A stretch of DNA of 64,000 nucleotides from Micromonospora costi (GTDB taxonomy: Bacteria; Actinomycetota; Actinomycetes; Mycobacteriales; Micromonosporaceae). A program made the position numbers and the translations under genes. The notes below the pieces were generated by a model. The model was given only the letters and a program-made list of their open reading frames with translations. It had not been told where the DNA came from and did not search any database. Location: assembly GCF_003626655.1 (NCBI RefSeq), contig NZ_RBAN01000002.1, positions 186,001-250,000 of the forward strand, in the 5' to 3' direction. This document shows positions 25,172 to 35,000 of this stretch, piece after piece. Numbering within the stretch: position 1 is the first letter of the stretch; every line of letters begins with the position of its first letter.

Positions 25172-28100
25172 GTGCACACACGAACCAGGCATGCGAGACG
25201 CGTGTCAGCCGCAACAGCGGCTTTCGCGATTCTCACGACGGTGATGGCGAGCGCAGGACACGCCGCGTTCGCCGCGCCATCGACCACAGCACCGTCAGCC
25301 AACTCGGCCGACAAGCTCACCTCGGCCGTCGAGAAGACGCTCACCACGCACGACTCGGCGGACTTCTGGGTGAAGCTGTCGGCGAAGGCCAACCTGGACG
25401 CGGCGCCGACCAACGCCGACTGGGGCAAGCGCGGCCAGTACGTCTACGACGCGCTCACCAGCACGGCCAAGACGTCCCAGGCCGACGTGATCCAGCAGCT
25501 CGAGGCGAACAACGTCCACTACGAGAGCTTCTGGATCAGCAACCGCATCCTCGTCGAGGACGGCACGCTGGAGCTCGCGAAGCAGCTCGCCGCGCAGTCC
25601 GAGGTCAGCCAGATCACCGAGACCACGAAGTTCGACCTCGTCGAACCAGTCGAGCGCGAAAAGGCGCCAGCGAACGCCCCGGCCACGGTCGAGTGGGGCC
25701 TCGACTTCATCAACGCCCCTGAGGTCTGGGCCCAGGGCTTCACGGGCGAGGGCATCGTCGTGTCGAGCGTCGACACCGGCGTCCAGTTCGACCACCCGGC
25801 ACTCGCCGACGGTTACCGCGGTCGGCAGCCCGACGGGACAATCGTCAACGACTACAACGCGTTCGACTCCTCCGGGCGGTGCGGCTCTGGCAATCCGTGC
25901 GACGTGAACGGGCACGGCACCCACACCATGGGCACCATGATGGGCGACGACGGCCAGGGCAACCAGATCGGTGTCGCGCCCGACGCGCAGTGGATCGAGG
26001 CCAACGGCTGCGACACCTGCTCGGACGCCGACCTGCTCGAGTCCGGTCAGTGGATCACCGCGCCGACCCGCACGGACGGCACCGACCCCGACCCGGCGAA
26101 GCGGCCGCACGTCGTCAACAACTCGTGGGGCGCGGTCGCCGCCGGGGCCATCGACGACTGGTACCAGGACATCACCGACGCGTGGGCTGCCGCCGGCATC
26201 TTCGGCGCCTGGTCGGCGGGCAACAGCGGTCCCGGTTGCCGAACGACTTCGTCGCCGGGCGCGAACACTACGAACTACTCGGCGGGCGCGGTCGACTCCT
26301 CGGGCCGCATCGCGTCCTTCTCCTCGCGCGGTCCCGGTGAGGGCGGCGGAATCAAGCCGAACATCTCGGCTCCGGGCGTGGCCGTTCGCTCCTCGGTCCC
26401 CGGTGATGGGTATGCGCTCTACAACGGCACCTCGATGGCCGCCCCGCACCTCGCGGGCGCCGTCGCCGTACTGTGGAGCGCCGCACCGGCACTGATCGGC
26501 GACATTCCGGGCACCTGGGAACTGCTGAACCGGACCGCCCACAACGTCGACGACACCTCGTGCGGCGGCACCGCCGAGAACAACAACGTCTACGGCGAGG
26601 GCACGCTCGACCTGGCCGCGCTGATCGACGCTGCGCCGATCGGTGACATGGGCACCGTTGCCGGTACCGTCACCGAGACCGACGGCGACCCGATCAGCGG
26701 GGCGCGCGTGACGGTCGACGGCGAGCACGACCGTACCGTCACCACCGGCACGGACGGCACGTACTCCGCCCGCGTCGCCGTGGGCGACTACCAGGTCTCG
26801 GCCTCGGCGTTCGGCTACCTGCCGTCTGCCCCGACCGGCGCCACGGTCACCGTCGACGCGACCACCACGGTGGACATCGACCTGGAGGCCGCGCCACGCC
26901 ACACCGTGTCCGGCACCGTCACGGACGTCGCCACGGGCAACCCGTTCGTCGGCACCACGGTGAGCATCTCCGCACCGCTCGACCCGGTCACCACCGACGC
27001 CAACGGCGCGTTCGCGTTCGCCGACGTGCCCGAGGGCACCTACACCATCTCGATCGAGGGCGGCACCTGCACGAGCGCGTTCTCGGAGGAGGTCGTCGTC
27101 GACGGTGACGAGACGGTCACCGCCGAGATCGCCCGTCGGTACGACGACTTCGGGTACTTCTGCACGGTCGGCAGCGACGGGGCCGCCACGGGCGACACCC
27201 GGGTGAACCTGACCGGTGACGACGCGGCGACCACGGTGCCGCTGCCGTTCTCGTTCCCGTACTACGAGGGCGACTACACGACGGCGTACGTGACCACCAA
27301 CGGCCACGTGAACTTCGCCGGGCTCTCGAGCGTGTACAGCAACACCGCGATCCCGAACAGTGCCGCACCTAACGCCGCGATCTATCCGCTGTGGGACGAC
27401 CTGTACTTCGACGCCTCGTCGGGTCTCTACACCGCGACCACCCAGGCCGACGGCGTGGACGCGTTCGTCCTCGAGTTCCGGAACGTCACGTTCTACGCCA
27501 ACCGCGCCGCGCGGACGAACTTCTCCGTGACTCTCCTAGAGAACGGTGAGATCGAGCTCGGCTACGGGGCGAACTCGGGCGGAGCGGCGGCCGGCAGCTC
27601 GGCCACGGTGGGTATCGAGAACGAGAACGGCACCATCGCCCATCAGTTCTCCTACAACACCCCGGCGATCAGCGCCGGAATGTCGATCCACTACGACTCC
27701 GCGCCACGAGGCACGGTGGCCGGCACGGTGACCGACCGGAACACGGGTACGCCGATCTCCGGCGCGACCGTGGCGGTCTCCTCCGAGGCCCAGAGCCAGA
27801 CCGTGACCACTGGAGCGGACGGCACGTACTCGACGTCGGTCCTCACCGGTGGCTACTCGGTCAAGATCACGGCGCCGAAGTATGAGGCTGCCACCGGCTC
27901 GGTCATGGTTACCGAGGACAGCACCGTGAGGTTCGACGCCGCGCTGGCCGCGGGCATGGTGACCATCGCTTCGGACGGCGACACGCACGCCGAGCTGCCG
28001 ATGGGCGGCTCGCACACGGAGAAGCTCACGATCACCAACGAGGGCACCGCCCCAGCGTCGGTCGAGCTGGAAGCCCGCAGCGGCGAGTTCGCGCCGCTCG

Positions 28101-29221
28101 CCACGGGTGCTCTCGCGGCGGTGAAGGGTAAGGCGACCGTCCCGGCGTCGGTGGCCCCGAAGGGGACGCTGTCGGCGGCCGGCTCGTCGATGTCGCGTTC
28201 GAACGTCAAGGGCGAGACGGTGACGCCTCAGGCGGCGCCGATCCCGGCCGACGAGATCACCATCACGCACTCCGCGTCGCAGGCGATCATGGCCGGCAAC
28301 TCGGCGTCGTGCAACAACGGCGCCACCACCCGGAACAACTCGTACCTGCGGACATTCACGCTGGCCGACTTCGGGCTCAACGGCCTGGACGTGTCGAGCG
28401 TGTCGTTCGGAGTGGAGGTGAACCAGGGGAGCCAGCCGCTCACGGTCAACCTCTACACGCTCGAGGGCGAGCTGCGCTACGCCAACATGACGCTCATCGG
28501 CTCGGCCGACGCCACGGTCCCGGCCGGTAACGGCACTCTGGTGACGGTCCCGGTCGAGGGCGCGGTTCCGTCCGGTGGCACCCTGGTGGTCGAGGTGAGC
28601 GTCCCTGCGGATGGCTACTTCTTCATCGGCTCGAACAACGCCGGCCAGACGGCTCCGTCGTACATCGCCTCGGTGGACTGCGGCATTTCCGAACCGGCCG
28701 ACACGTCGTCGATCGGCTTCCCGGACATGCACATCGTGATGAACGTGACGGGCAGCACGGGCGGCGCTCCGGCGGACTGGGTGTCCTTCGACAACCCGTC
28801 CGTCACGCTCGAGCCGGGCGAGTCGGTCACGGTGGAGGCGACCATGTCGGCCGACGTCGACCAGCCGGGCGCGTACTCCGCCGCGATCGGTGCCAGCACC
28901 AACACGCCGTATAACGTGGGTGAGGTGCTGGTATCGATGAACGTCACCGCCCCGAAGTCGTGGGGCAAGATCACCGGCACCGTCACCGAGGCCGGCGGCC
29001 AGCCGCTCGGTGGGGTCATCGTCCAGGTGAATGGCGGCAAGGGGTACCACACGACGCTGGTCACCGAGGAGGACGGCACGTACGAGTACTGGATCGACTC
29101 GAGGGTGAGCCCACTCACGCTGGTCGTCGCGGCCGAGGGCTACGTGCCTGAAACGGCGAAGGTCACACTCAAGGCGGGCCAGACGGTCACGGCGGATTTC
29201 TCACTCGACCCGCTCCAGTAG
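25172..29221 (+). CDS. Secreted S8 subtilisin-like serine peptidase (bacillopeptidase F-like)
   Basis: About 1349 residues from GTG 25172, which has GGAGG 5 nt upstream. A signal peptide (VSAATAAFAILTTVMASAGHAAFA) is followed by a pro-region (about 35-165) like that of bacillopeptidase F. The catalytic triad is complete: Asp201 in SSVDTGVQFDH, His248 in NGHGTHTMG, Ser421 in NGTSMAAPH. After the protease domain come carboxypeptidase-regulatory-like repeats, each opening with GTVTGTVT..DG.P..GA.V style strands at about 495, 580, 845 and 1275, plus beta-sandwich regions. These modules usually aid binding or stability. It is exported to digest outside protein and is monocistronic, ended by the hairpin at 29272. 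Confidence 0.9.
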   Translation: MHTRTRHARRVSAATAAFAILTTVMASAGHAAFAAPSTTAPSANSADKLTSAVEKTLTTHDSADFWVKLSAKANLDAAPTNADWGKRGQYVYDALTSTAKTSQADVIQQLEANNVHYESFWISNRILVEDGTLELAKQLAAQSEVSQITETTKFDLVEPVEREKAPANAPATVEWGLDFINAPEVWAQGFTGEGIVVSSVDTGVQFDHPALADGYRGRQPDGTIVNDYNAFDSSGRCGSGNPCDVNGHGTHTMGTMMGDDGQGNQIGVAPDAQWIEANGCDTCSDADLLESGQWITAPTRTDGTDPDPAKRPHVVNNSWGAVAAGAIDDWYQDITDAWAAAGIFGAWSAGNSGPGCRTTSSPGANTTNYSAGAVDSSGRIASFSSRGPGEGGGIKPNISAPGVAVRSSVPGDGYALYNGTSMAAPHLAGAVAVLWSAAPALIGDIPGTWELLNRTAHNVDDTSCGGTAENNNVYGEGTLDLAALIDAAPIGDMGTVAGTVTETDGDPISGARVTVDGEHDRTVTTGTDGTYSARVAVGDYQVSASAFGYLPSAPTGATVTVDATTTVDIDLEAAPRHTVSGTVTDVATGNPFVGTTVSISAPLDPVTTDANGAFAFADVPEGTYTISIEGGTCTSAFSEEVVVDGDETVTAEIARRYDDFGYFCTVGSDGAATGDTRVNLTGDDAATTVPLPFSFPYYEGDYTTAYVTTNGHVNFAGLSSVYSNTAIPNSAAPNAAIYPLWDDLYFDASSGLYTATTQADGVDAFVLEFRNVTFYANRAARTNFSVTLLENGEIELGYGANSGGAAAGSSATVGIENENGTIAHQFSYNTPAISAGMSIHYDSAPRGTVAGTVTDRNTGTPISGATVAVSSEAQSQTVTTGADGTYSTSVLTGGYSVKITAPKYEAATGSVMVTEDSTVRFDAALAAGMVTIASDGDTHAELPMGGSHTEKLTITNEGTAPASVELEARSGEFAPLATGALAAVKGKATVPASVAPKGTLSAAGSSMSRSNVKGETVTPQAAPIPADEITITHSASQAIMAGNSASCNNGATTRNNSYLRTFTLADFGLNGLDVSSVSFGVEVNQGSQPLTVNLYTLEGELRYANMTLIGSADATVPAGNGTLVTVPVEGAVPSGGTLVVEVSVPADGYFFIGSNNAGQTAPSYIASVDCGISEPADTSSIGFPDMHIVMNVTGSTGGAPADWVSFDNPSVTLEPGESVTVEATMSADVDQPGAYSAAIGASTNTPYNVGEVLVSMNVTAPKSWGKITGTVTEAGGQPLGGVIVQVNGGKGYHTTLVTEEDGTYEYWIDSRVSPLTLVVAAEGYVPETAKVTLKAGQTVTADFSLDPLQ

Positions 29222-29239
29222 CGCGTACACGGAGCGCGC

Positions 29240-29267
29240 CGTAGCGCGCGTCCCGTAGCGCGCGTCC
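29240..29267 (+). repeat. Tandem 14-bp repeat
   Basis: CGTAGCGCGCGTCC occurs twice head to tail (29240-29253 and 29254-29267) between the protease stop and its terminator. Confidence 0.9.
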
Positions 29268-29271
29268 TGTG

Positions 29272-29314
29272 CGACGGCGGCCCGGTCACCATCCAGGTGG
29301 CCGGGTCGCCGTCG
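29272..29314 (+). terminator. Terminator after the subtilase gene
   Basis: Arms 29272-29290 and 29296-29314 pair over 19 bp with two G-U positions and a 5-nt loop (ATCCA). Confidence 0.8.
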
Positions 29315-29357
29315 TGCATCGAACGGACCTGAGCGGCCTGCTCCGCCGGCATCAGGA

Positions 29358-29595
29358 TCAGGGAGACCCGACTCGGTGGCCCCGGTCGACGTGGCAATAA
29401 CCGTTACGCCGCCCGGGCTTGCCGTCGTCGAGGACGGTTGCCGAACAGCGGTTGGCATCGTCGACCTCGTAGCCGGCGGCTTCCATGACCTGGCGGACGA
29501 CCGCGGCCCGATCCGCCCGGTGGATGTCGAGGGTTTTGCCGGTCCACGTCCGTGAGGCGAGGACGCGGGAAGCCCGGGGGGCCGCCGCAGACGGT
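29358..29595 (-). pseudogene. Replication-initiator (RepSA-like) C-terminal fragment
   Basis: The minus strand reads SRVLASRTWTGKTLDIHRAD, RAAVVRQVMEAAGYEVDDAN, RCSATVLDDGKP. This matches the end of the replication initiator carried by actinomycete integrative conjugative elements and plasmids (V..SRTWTGKTLD.HRADR). The rest of the ~450-residue protein is absent. It marks an old integrative element. Confidence 0.6.
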
Positions 29596-29703
29596 AGCGC
29601 CGAGAGTGGTTGAGGTTCGCGGGCCGGCAGCCGGCCGCGCCGCGCCCGAGGAGCACGGCGAGCGCGTATTTCGCCCGGAGCTCGACCCGACCCGGCGACG
29701 GTC

Positions 29704-30251
29704 ATGACGTTCATTTCTGAACACTCGGACCGCTTCCCAGTCGCGCTCCTGCTAGGGGTCCTGAACATCGCCGAATCGACCTCCTACGCGTGGAAGAAGC
29801 AGGCCGAACAGCCTTGCGACCGCGACCTGGTCGACCTCGGCCTGATCTGCAACATCCACGAGATCTGGGAAGCCTCCGGCTTCACCTACGGCGCCGACCG
29901 GCTGCAACCGGCAACTACGCCGCGACGGGATCCGGGTCGGCCGCACGCGTGTCGAGCGGCTCAGGAAACTACAGGGCTGGCAGGGGGCGTTCCTGTGTCG
30001 CGGCTGGCGCGGCGGGTCCACGAGCAGGACCCGAGGCGACGCCGCCGCCGGACCTGGTCAACCGCAACTTCACCGCGGCCGGCCCGAACCGGCCCTGTGT
30101 CGCCGACGCCACCGGCATCCACCGCGTCGACGGCGTGTTCTGGCTGGCCCCGGAGGCCGACGTGAAGAGCCTGACCGGGACGAGCGCCAAGCCCAAGCGG
30201 TCCCGGTCGCCGGTTAAGGACAAGGAGATCTGGCTCGTCTGGTACGCCTGA
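29704..30251 (+). pseudogene. IS3-family transposase (OrfB) with frameshifts
   Basis: Pieces in successive frames read like an IS3-type OrfB: MTFISEHSDRFPVALLLGVL, IAESTSYAWKKQAE, IHEIWEASGFTYGADRL; then RRDGIRVGRTRVERLRKLQG; then PDLVNRNFTAAGPNRPCVAD, where the first catalytic Asp lies. At least two frameshifts separate them and the remainder of the DDE domain is missing. OrfA is not seen. Confidence 0.75.
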
Positions 30252-30283
30252 TCCGCGTCCCTCCGCGCCGGCTGCCGGCATCC

Positions 30284-30312
30284 TGTGGATAACTCTCGAC
30301 CCCCGTGGATAA
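30284..30312 (+). other. Two DnaA-box-like nonamers
   Basis: TGTGGATAA (30284-30292, a perfect reverse complement of TTATCCACA) and CGTGGATAA (30304-30312) lie 20 bp apart, about two helical turns. They may be chance, or a trace of a replication or regulatory site. Confidence 0.35.
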
Positions 30313-30395
30313 CGCCCTGACCATGGCGGCGGAGGTGAGGCGCCCCGCCCGCCCGCACAGCTGGTGCCGGACGCCCGGCCCACCCGCAGCACCAC

Positions 30396-30913
30396 CTACC
30401 TGGCGTTCGCGCCCAGACGGGGGAGCTTCCAGTCGGGCCGGACGTAGTGGCACGTGTAGCCCTCGGAAAACGGCTCCAGGTAGTCCTGGTGTTCCGGCTC
30501 GGCCTCCGAGAAGGGGCCGGCGGGGGTCACCTCGGTGACCACCTTGCCAGGCCAGAGCCGGACGCGTCGACATCGGTGATCGTGTCCTCGACGACCTGCC
30601 GCTGCTGGTCGTCGCAGTAGAAGATGGCCGACCGACTCATCCGCAAACGCGACGGCGTGCTCACCACCCGGGTCAGATACAGGGGCGGCGACGTGCCGAA
30701 CGCGACCTACCTGAACCACGGTACGCACGCGGACGCGACCGAGATCATCTTCGACCCCGGGAAGTTGTCCTACCGGGACCTTCCGGAGTCCTTCTTCCAG
30801 GTCCACGACCCGACGACGAAGATTCGTCAGGGCAACGACGTGGGCACCAACTGATCCTGCATGCCCCAGAAGCAGCCACCGGCCAGGATCGCCTTCTCAG
30901 TGCGGTGGCTCAT
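30396..30913 (-). pseudogene. msrA: Peptide methionine sulfoxide reductase MsrA, broken by internal inversion and a frameshift
   Basis: The N-terminus is on the minus strand at 30913: [20 protein letters not shown], with the catalytic GCFWG, overlapping the msrB stop. The C-terminus is also on the minus strand ([20 protein letters not shown], then [20 protein letters not shown] and [14 protein letters not shown]). The middle of the protein ([59 protein letters not shown]) is on the plus strand at about 30635-30850. So some 215 bp were inverted in place. In addition, one base is missing near 30552 (GGC-TC-TGG), shifting the frame before PGKVV. The enzyme would repair Met-S-sulfoxide; this copy cannot be made. 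Confidence 0.85.
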
Positions 30914-31377
30914 CGCTGTCGCTCCCCGTCCGGATGCTCGAACACCCTGCGGTACTCGCCGTAGCCTTCGTGCTCAAGGTCGTCGCGCCGGATGAACCGC
31001 AGCGCCGCGGAGTTCATGCAGTAACGCAACCCACCCGTCTCCGCGGGGCCGTCGTCGAACACGTGGCCGAGGTGGCTGTCCGCGTGTGCGGAACGGACCT
31101 CGGTGCGGGTGATGCCGAGGCTCGTGTCCGCGATTTCGACCACGTTGTTCGGTTCGATCGGCATCGTGAATGTCGGCCACCCGGTGCCGCTGTCGTATTT
31201 GTCGACGGAAGCGAACAGGGGCTCGCCGGACACGATGTCGACGTAAATGCCCGGTTCCTTGTTGTCCCAGTAAGGGTTGTGGAAGGGCGGCTCCGTCGCC
31301 GCTTCCTGGGTGACCCGGTACTGCTCCGGCGAGAGCCGCGAAATCGTCTCGGGATCCTTGCGATATTCGTGTGACAC
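30910..31377 (-). CDS. msrB: Peptide methionine-(R)-S-oxide reductase MsrB
   Basis: About 155 residues from GTG 31377. SelR-domain motifs are complete: [35 protein letters not shown] and [11 protein letters not shown], with catalytic Cys120. The paired CxxC zinc ligands of many MsrB proteins are absent, so this is the zinc-free form. It reduces the R-epimer of methionine sulfoxide in proteins using thioredoxin. The stop overlaps the msrA start (ATGA), so the two formed an operon before msrA was broken; msrB itself looks intact. Confidence 0.92.
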   Translation of the reverse strand: MSHEYRKDPETISRLSPEQYRVTQEAATEPPFHNPYWDNKEPGIYVDIVSGEPLFASVDKYDSGTGWPTFTMPIEPNNVVEIADTSLGITRTEVRSAHADSHLGHVFDDGPAETGGLRYCMNSAALRFIRRDDLEHEGYGEYRRVFEHPDGERQR

Positions 31378-31447
31378 CTTGTTCCCCCCGGATCGGTCGT
31401 CGGCAAGAAATGCCAGGCCCAACCGGCCTTCACACGCATCGCGAACG

Positions 31448-31489
31448 GCGTACCCCGCCTGCAGTCGGCTAACCGCAGGCGGGGTACGC
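31448..31489. promoter_or_regulatory. Perfect 15-bp hairpin upstream of msrB
   Basis: GCGTACCCCGCCTGC (31448-31462) and GCAGGCGGGGTACGC (31475-31489) flank a 12-nt loop, about 70 nt before the msrB start. It could end transcription arriving from upstream or shape the msrB leader. Confidence 0.6.
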
Positions 31490-32040
31490 GGGCTCGCCGC
31501 CTTGGACCCGAGCACGGGGAAGCTCTACTACCGCAGGCAGCGACGCTTGTTCCTCGGGCTGCTCAAGCCCTGCGGGCCGGCTGACTCCATGCCGGTGGTG
31601 TTGCTGCCCTCTTCGTACGAGAGCTTGGCTGTCGCCCGCAACCAGCACGCCACTCGCGACCGCGATCAGACCATCGCCGCCGCCCTCCGACCTGTTGATC
31701 GAGGAAGCCGTCGAGCCCGGGAGCCCGAAGCTGGCGCCGGCGCCGCCGACGAACATCGTCACCCACCGCGTGGTTGCCGGGCCGCACCCGCGCCGAATCG
31801 GACACTGGCCGGTCATGTTCCGCAACCGGCCGCGCCGCGCGACCGAGCGACCTAGCATCGCAAGTGGATGCCGGTGGGCGTATGGACGAGACCCTTCGCG
31901 TCCGGAGACACAGGTCGGCGCCTCCGCCGGGTCAGCGATCACCTGTCGAATCCGCACTGCGGCTCGCCTGAGACGTCGAGTTCCGCAACTCGCACGAGAG
32001 TTGCTTACAGCGGTCGGAAAGAACACGGGAGGTCGTTTCC
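31490..32040. other. Intergenic with an IS630-like scrap
   Basis: The plus strand at about 31500-31570 reads [20 protein letters not shown], like the central part of IS630-type transposases (LDP.TG..YYR...R.REFL.LLK). The remaining ~450 bases show no gene. AGGTCG close to 32030 may be the ribosome site of the next gene. Confidence 0.35.
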
Positions 32041-35000
32041 ATGACCGACTACTGTCCCAGCCGACCTCCGCCGGCCACCCACTTCCCGGTGGGCGGACTT
32101 ATCGGGGAACGATGGCGTGCGTGGGGTGCGGCCGAGGGCGCATTCGGACACCCCTTGGGCTCAGAGGATGACGTCCCCGGCACGAACGCCCGCCGGCAGC
32201 AGTTCGAGCGCGGCGAAATCGCCTGGTCGCCGACGCAGGACATGGTGCTCAGCGTGTTCCGCCTCCGCAATGAGGCACGCTTCGACTGGTCGTGGCCACA
32301 CGTGACCTACGACTACTTCCGCTACGACATCCGCTACAACGGCGCGGGCCAAGGCCAAGCGAGGGATCAGATTCGGTTTGAGAAACCGGACGTGGACGAG
32401 GGCTGTCCGGTGTGGCACCGTCCGAATCCCCATATCTGGGCTCGCCTTCAGGGATTCGGCGAGTACGCTTTTGTTGCCAAAGGCTGCCACGAGGGCGGTC
32501 CGTTTGGCCGCGACCGGTGCCCGGAGGGATTCGCGGTGCCGGTGCGGCTGCAGTTCGGCGCTGTCGACAACGAACCGGATCCTCCATTTCAGGTCATCGG
32601 TGCGATCATGCAGCGTTGGCACGAACTCGGTGCGTCAGCCGGACCATTGGGCCGCCCCATCGAAGGCGAAATGCCGCTCGGCGACGCCGTTTCGCAGCGG
32701 TTCGAGCGGGGCAGCGTTGTGACCTTGCCTCATTACGGCGCGGGAGCTGTCGTAGCGGCCTACCAACGCGGCAGTTCAATCGAGGTGAACTGGGGTGGTG
32801 GCGACGCACTGTCCCCCGGCCAGTTCGAGGTCGCCGTGTTTCGCGACAATGAGTTGGAGGGCCGCCACACCGTCGGCGATTCGCCCCTTGACATGCCATG
32901 GGCGCGCAACGCCGGAAGCGGATTGTTTCGTCTCGAAGATCCGGCCAAGGAGGGCTCTTACCAGTTCCAAGTAACGTGGATTGGCGCAGCTGGTCCGCCG
33001 TCGCCGCGAGTCTTGGTGGATTACCGCTTTGTTAGTCACGACGCTCCACTCGGATCCCCTGCCCGTGACAGCAGCCCTGGTCATGCGTACGCCAGCCACT
33101 GGACACGGGTTAGCGACGTCGCCCGCCACTACGCCTACACTCGGCCGCTACGCCCGTCCCCTTTGACGGAGAAGGAAGGTGGTGAAAACGAGTCTGTCCA
33201 GTTTATCGCCCACCTGCGAGCCATCGCCGAGGACCCGAATTTCTGTGTCACCGGGGAACTACCGAGCAGGCTGTTGTTTGCGGTAGCGCTACGCCTCCTC
33301 ACGCCGGGACAGACAGGCACCCATTACGACATGCTCGGCGCGTGCCGTCCGGGCGACTACGACATGGCCATCAAGGGGTACATGACGCTGCTGTACAGGT
33401 ACCGACACATTCTGAACGACGACGACCGGGATTTTATCCTGACGACCCTCATCGGCGAGGATCTTCAGGGTCCGCATCCCCCGAGCATCGAATGGTACAC
33501 CGCAAGCTTTATCGACTTTCCTTTGCCGGAGACCGAGAACCACATCCTGATGATCGAAAGCTCCCGCTATCTCGTCAACCAGCTGCGCCACGACAAGAGT
33601 CCGGACCCCCGCTTCGACAACTTGGCCAACAGCGCTGATGGTGGACTTACCGGTTGGCTGCTGCGCCATCTCCAACGTCTCGCCCAACATGACTTCCTCG
33701 AGTTCAACGCCCGCGCGTATCAGCGCCTCGCGCTACACGCCATCGTGAATCTTTACGAGTTCGCCCGCGACGAGCCTGTCCGCACCGCAGCGCAAATCAT
33801 CCTCGATTATATCGCCGTCAAGTTCGCTATATCCAGCAATCGTCAACGTCGAGTCGGGCCGTTCCGGCGGGTGCCGCAAAGTTACAACAGTGCGGAGCCG
33901 GGTCACAACGAACTCCTGCTGAACGGACATGGTGACCAGGTGGCCGGGTTCGGACTGATGTGGCTGGGTCCCACCGACATCGAAGAGCAGCCCTACACGC
34001 TCTTCCCGAGAATGTTCGAAATGCACGCGCTGATCATGGGCCTGTCCACCTACCGCCCACCGACCGCGCTGTACGAACTTGGCACGTCGGCCGGGTACCG
34101 GGCAGCGCCGAGCGGAGACCCACGACCGGTCCAGCACAGCTTCTACCATGGCCGGCGGCCGTTGCTCGCCGCATCGTTTGATGTCGCCGATGGGGGCGTC
34201 GAGATCTACTACCGGTCACCGTCGTTTCTGATTAGCGCCGGCGGGATGTTTCTTAACAGCGGGTACGGATTCGACGAGCTGATGGGCAGTGAGGCGCAGG
34301 TAGCGTACCCGCAGCCGACTACGCTCATGCCAAGCCGAGGTGACTGGTGCGAGGCCAACGGATCGGAGCATCGCCTCACGTTCGGCGACCTGATCCGCTT
34401 CGAGCCGGTCCTGTACGACGGCGCGCACGAGGTTGGTCTCGACGTCAATACCGGTGTTCACATGGGCTTCGCGTGCGGACCTAACCTGCGTATTCCGGAT
34501 ATATGGCTGCGGCTAACCCATACGTCACCGGATGGGCCGTGGTTCATCTTGAACCTCGACGCCGACCTGGACGACGTCGGCCGGCTCGGTTTCTACGTGG
34601 CGGCGTACCTGGCGCCACCGACCGACTACCCGGTGGTCGGGACAACAGCGGGGGGCGGAGCTCTTTACACGGAGCCGCAGAACCTGGGTCTGCTCTACGC
34701 GGTGGAGGCCGCGTCGATGGATTTCGAGGCGTTTCGTTCGAAGACACTGGAGGCCAACCGGCTGCCGGAGAAGTTCGACCTCGACGGTGTGTACGTGTTC
34801 CATGCGGGCGACGACAACACGTTCACGTTCACCTTCGGGCAGCAACGTGGGAAGTACGACGCGCGAGTCATCAACATGAGCGGGCATGCCGTCGTTGATG
34901 ACGAGGACCTCAGTTCACTGCCGCTCGTCGAAGGGCCCTACCTGCACGCGCCCGGTGGCCACGACGGGTTGGTGCTCGTCCGCTATCCACGCTGCGGTGC

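Noticed and set aside
25295..29050. Two long minus-strand frames opposite the subtilase
   Set aside because: The plus-strand gene has a complete catalytic triad; the antisense frames are Arg/Val/Asp-rich shadows.
30624..30854. Stand-alone plus-strand gene with MsrA similarity
   Set aside because: It is the inverted central part of msrA; both flanks of the protein are on the opposite strand.
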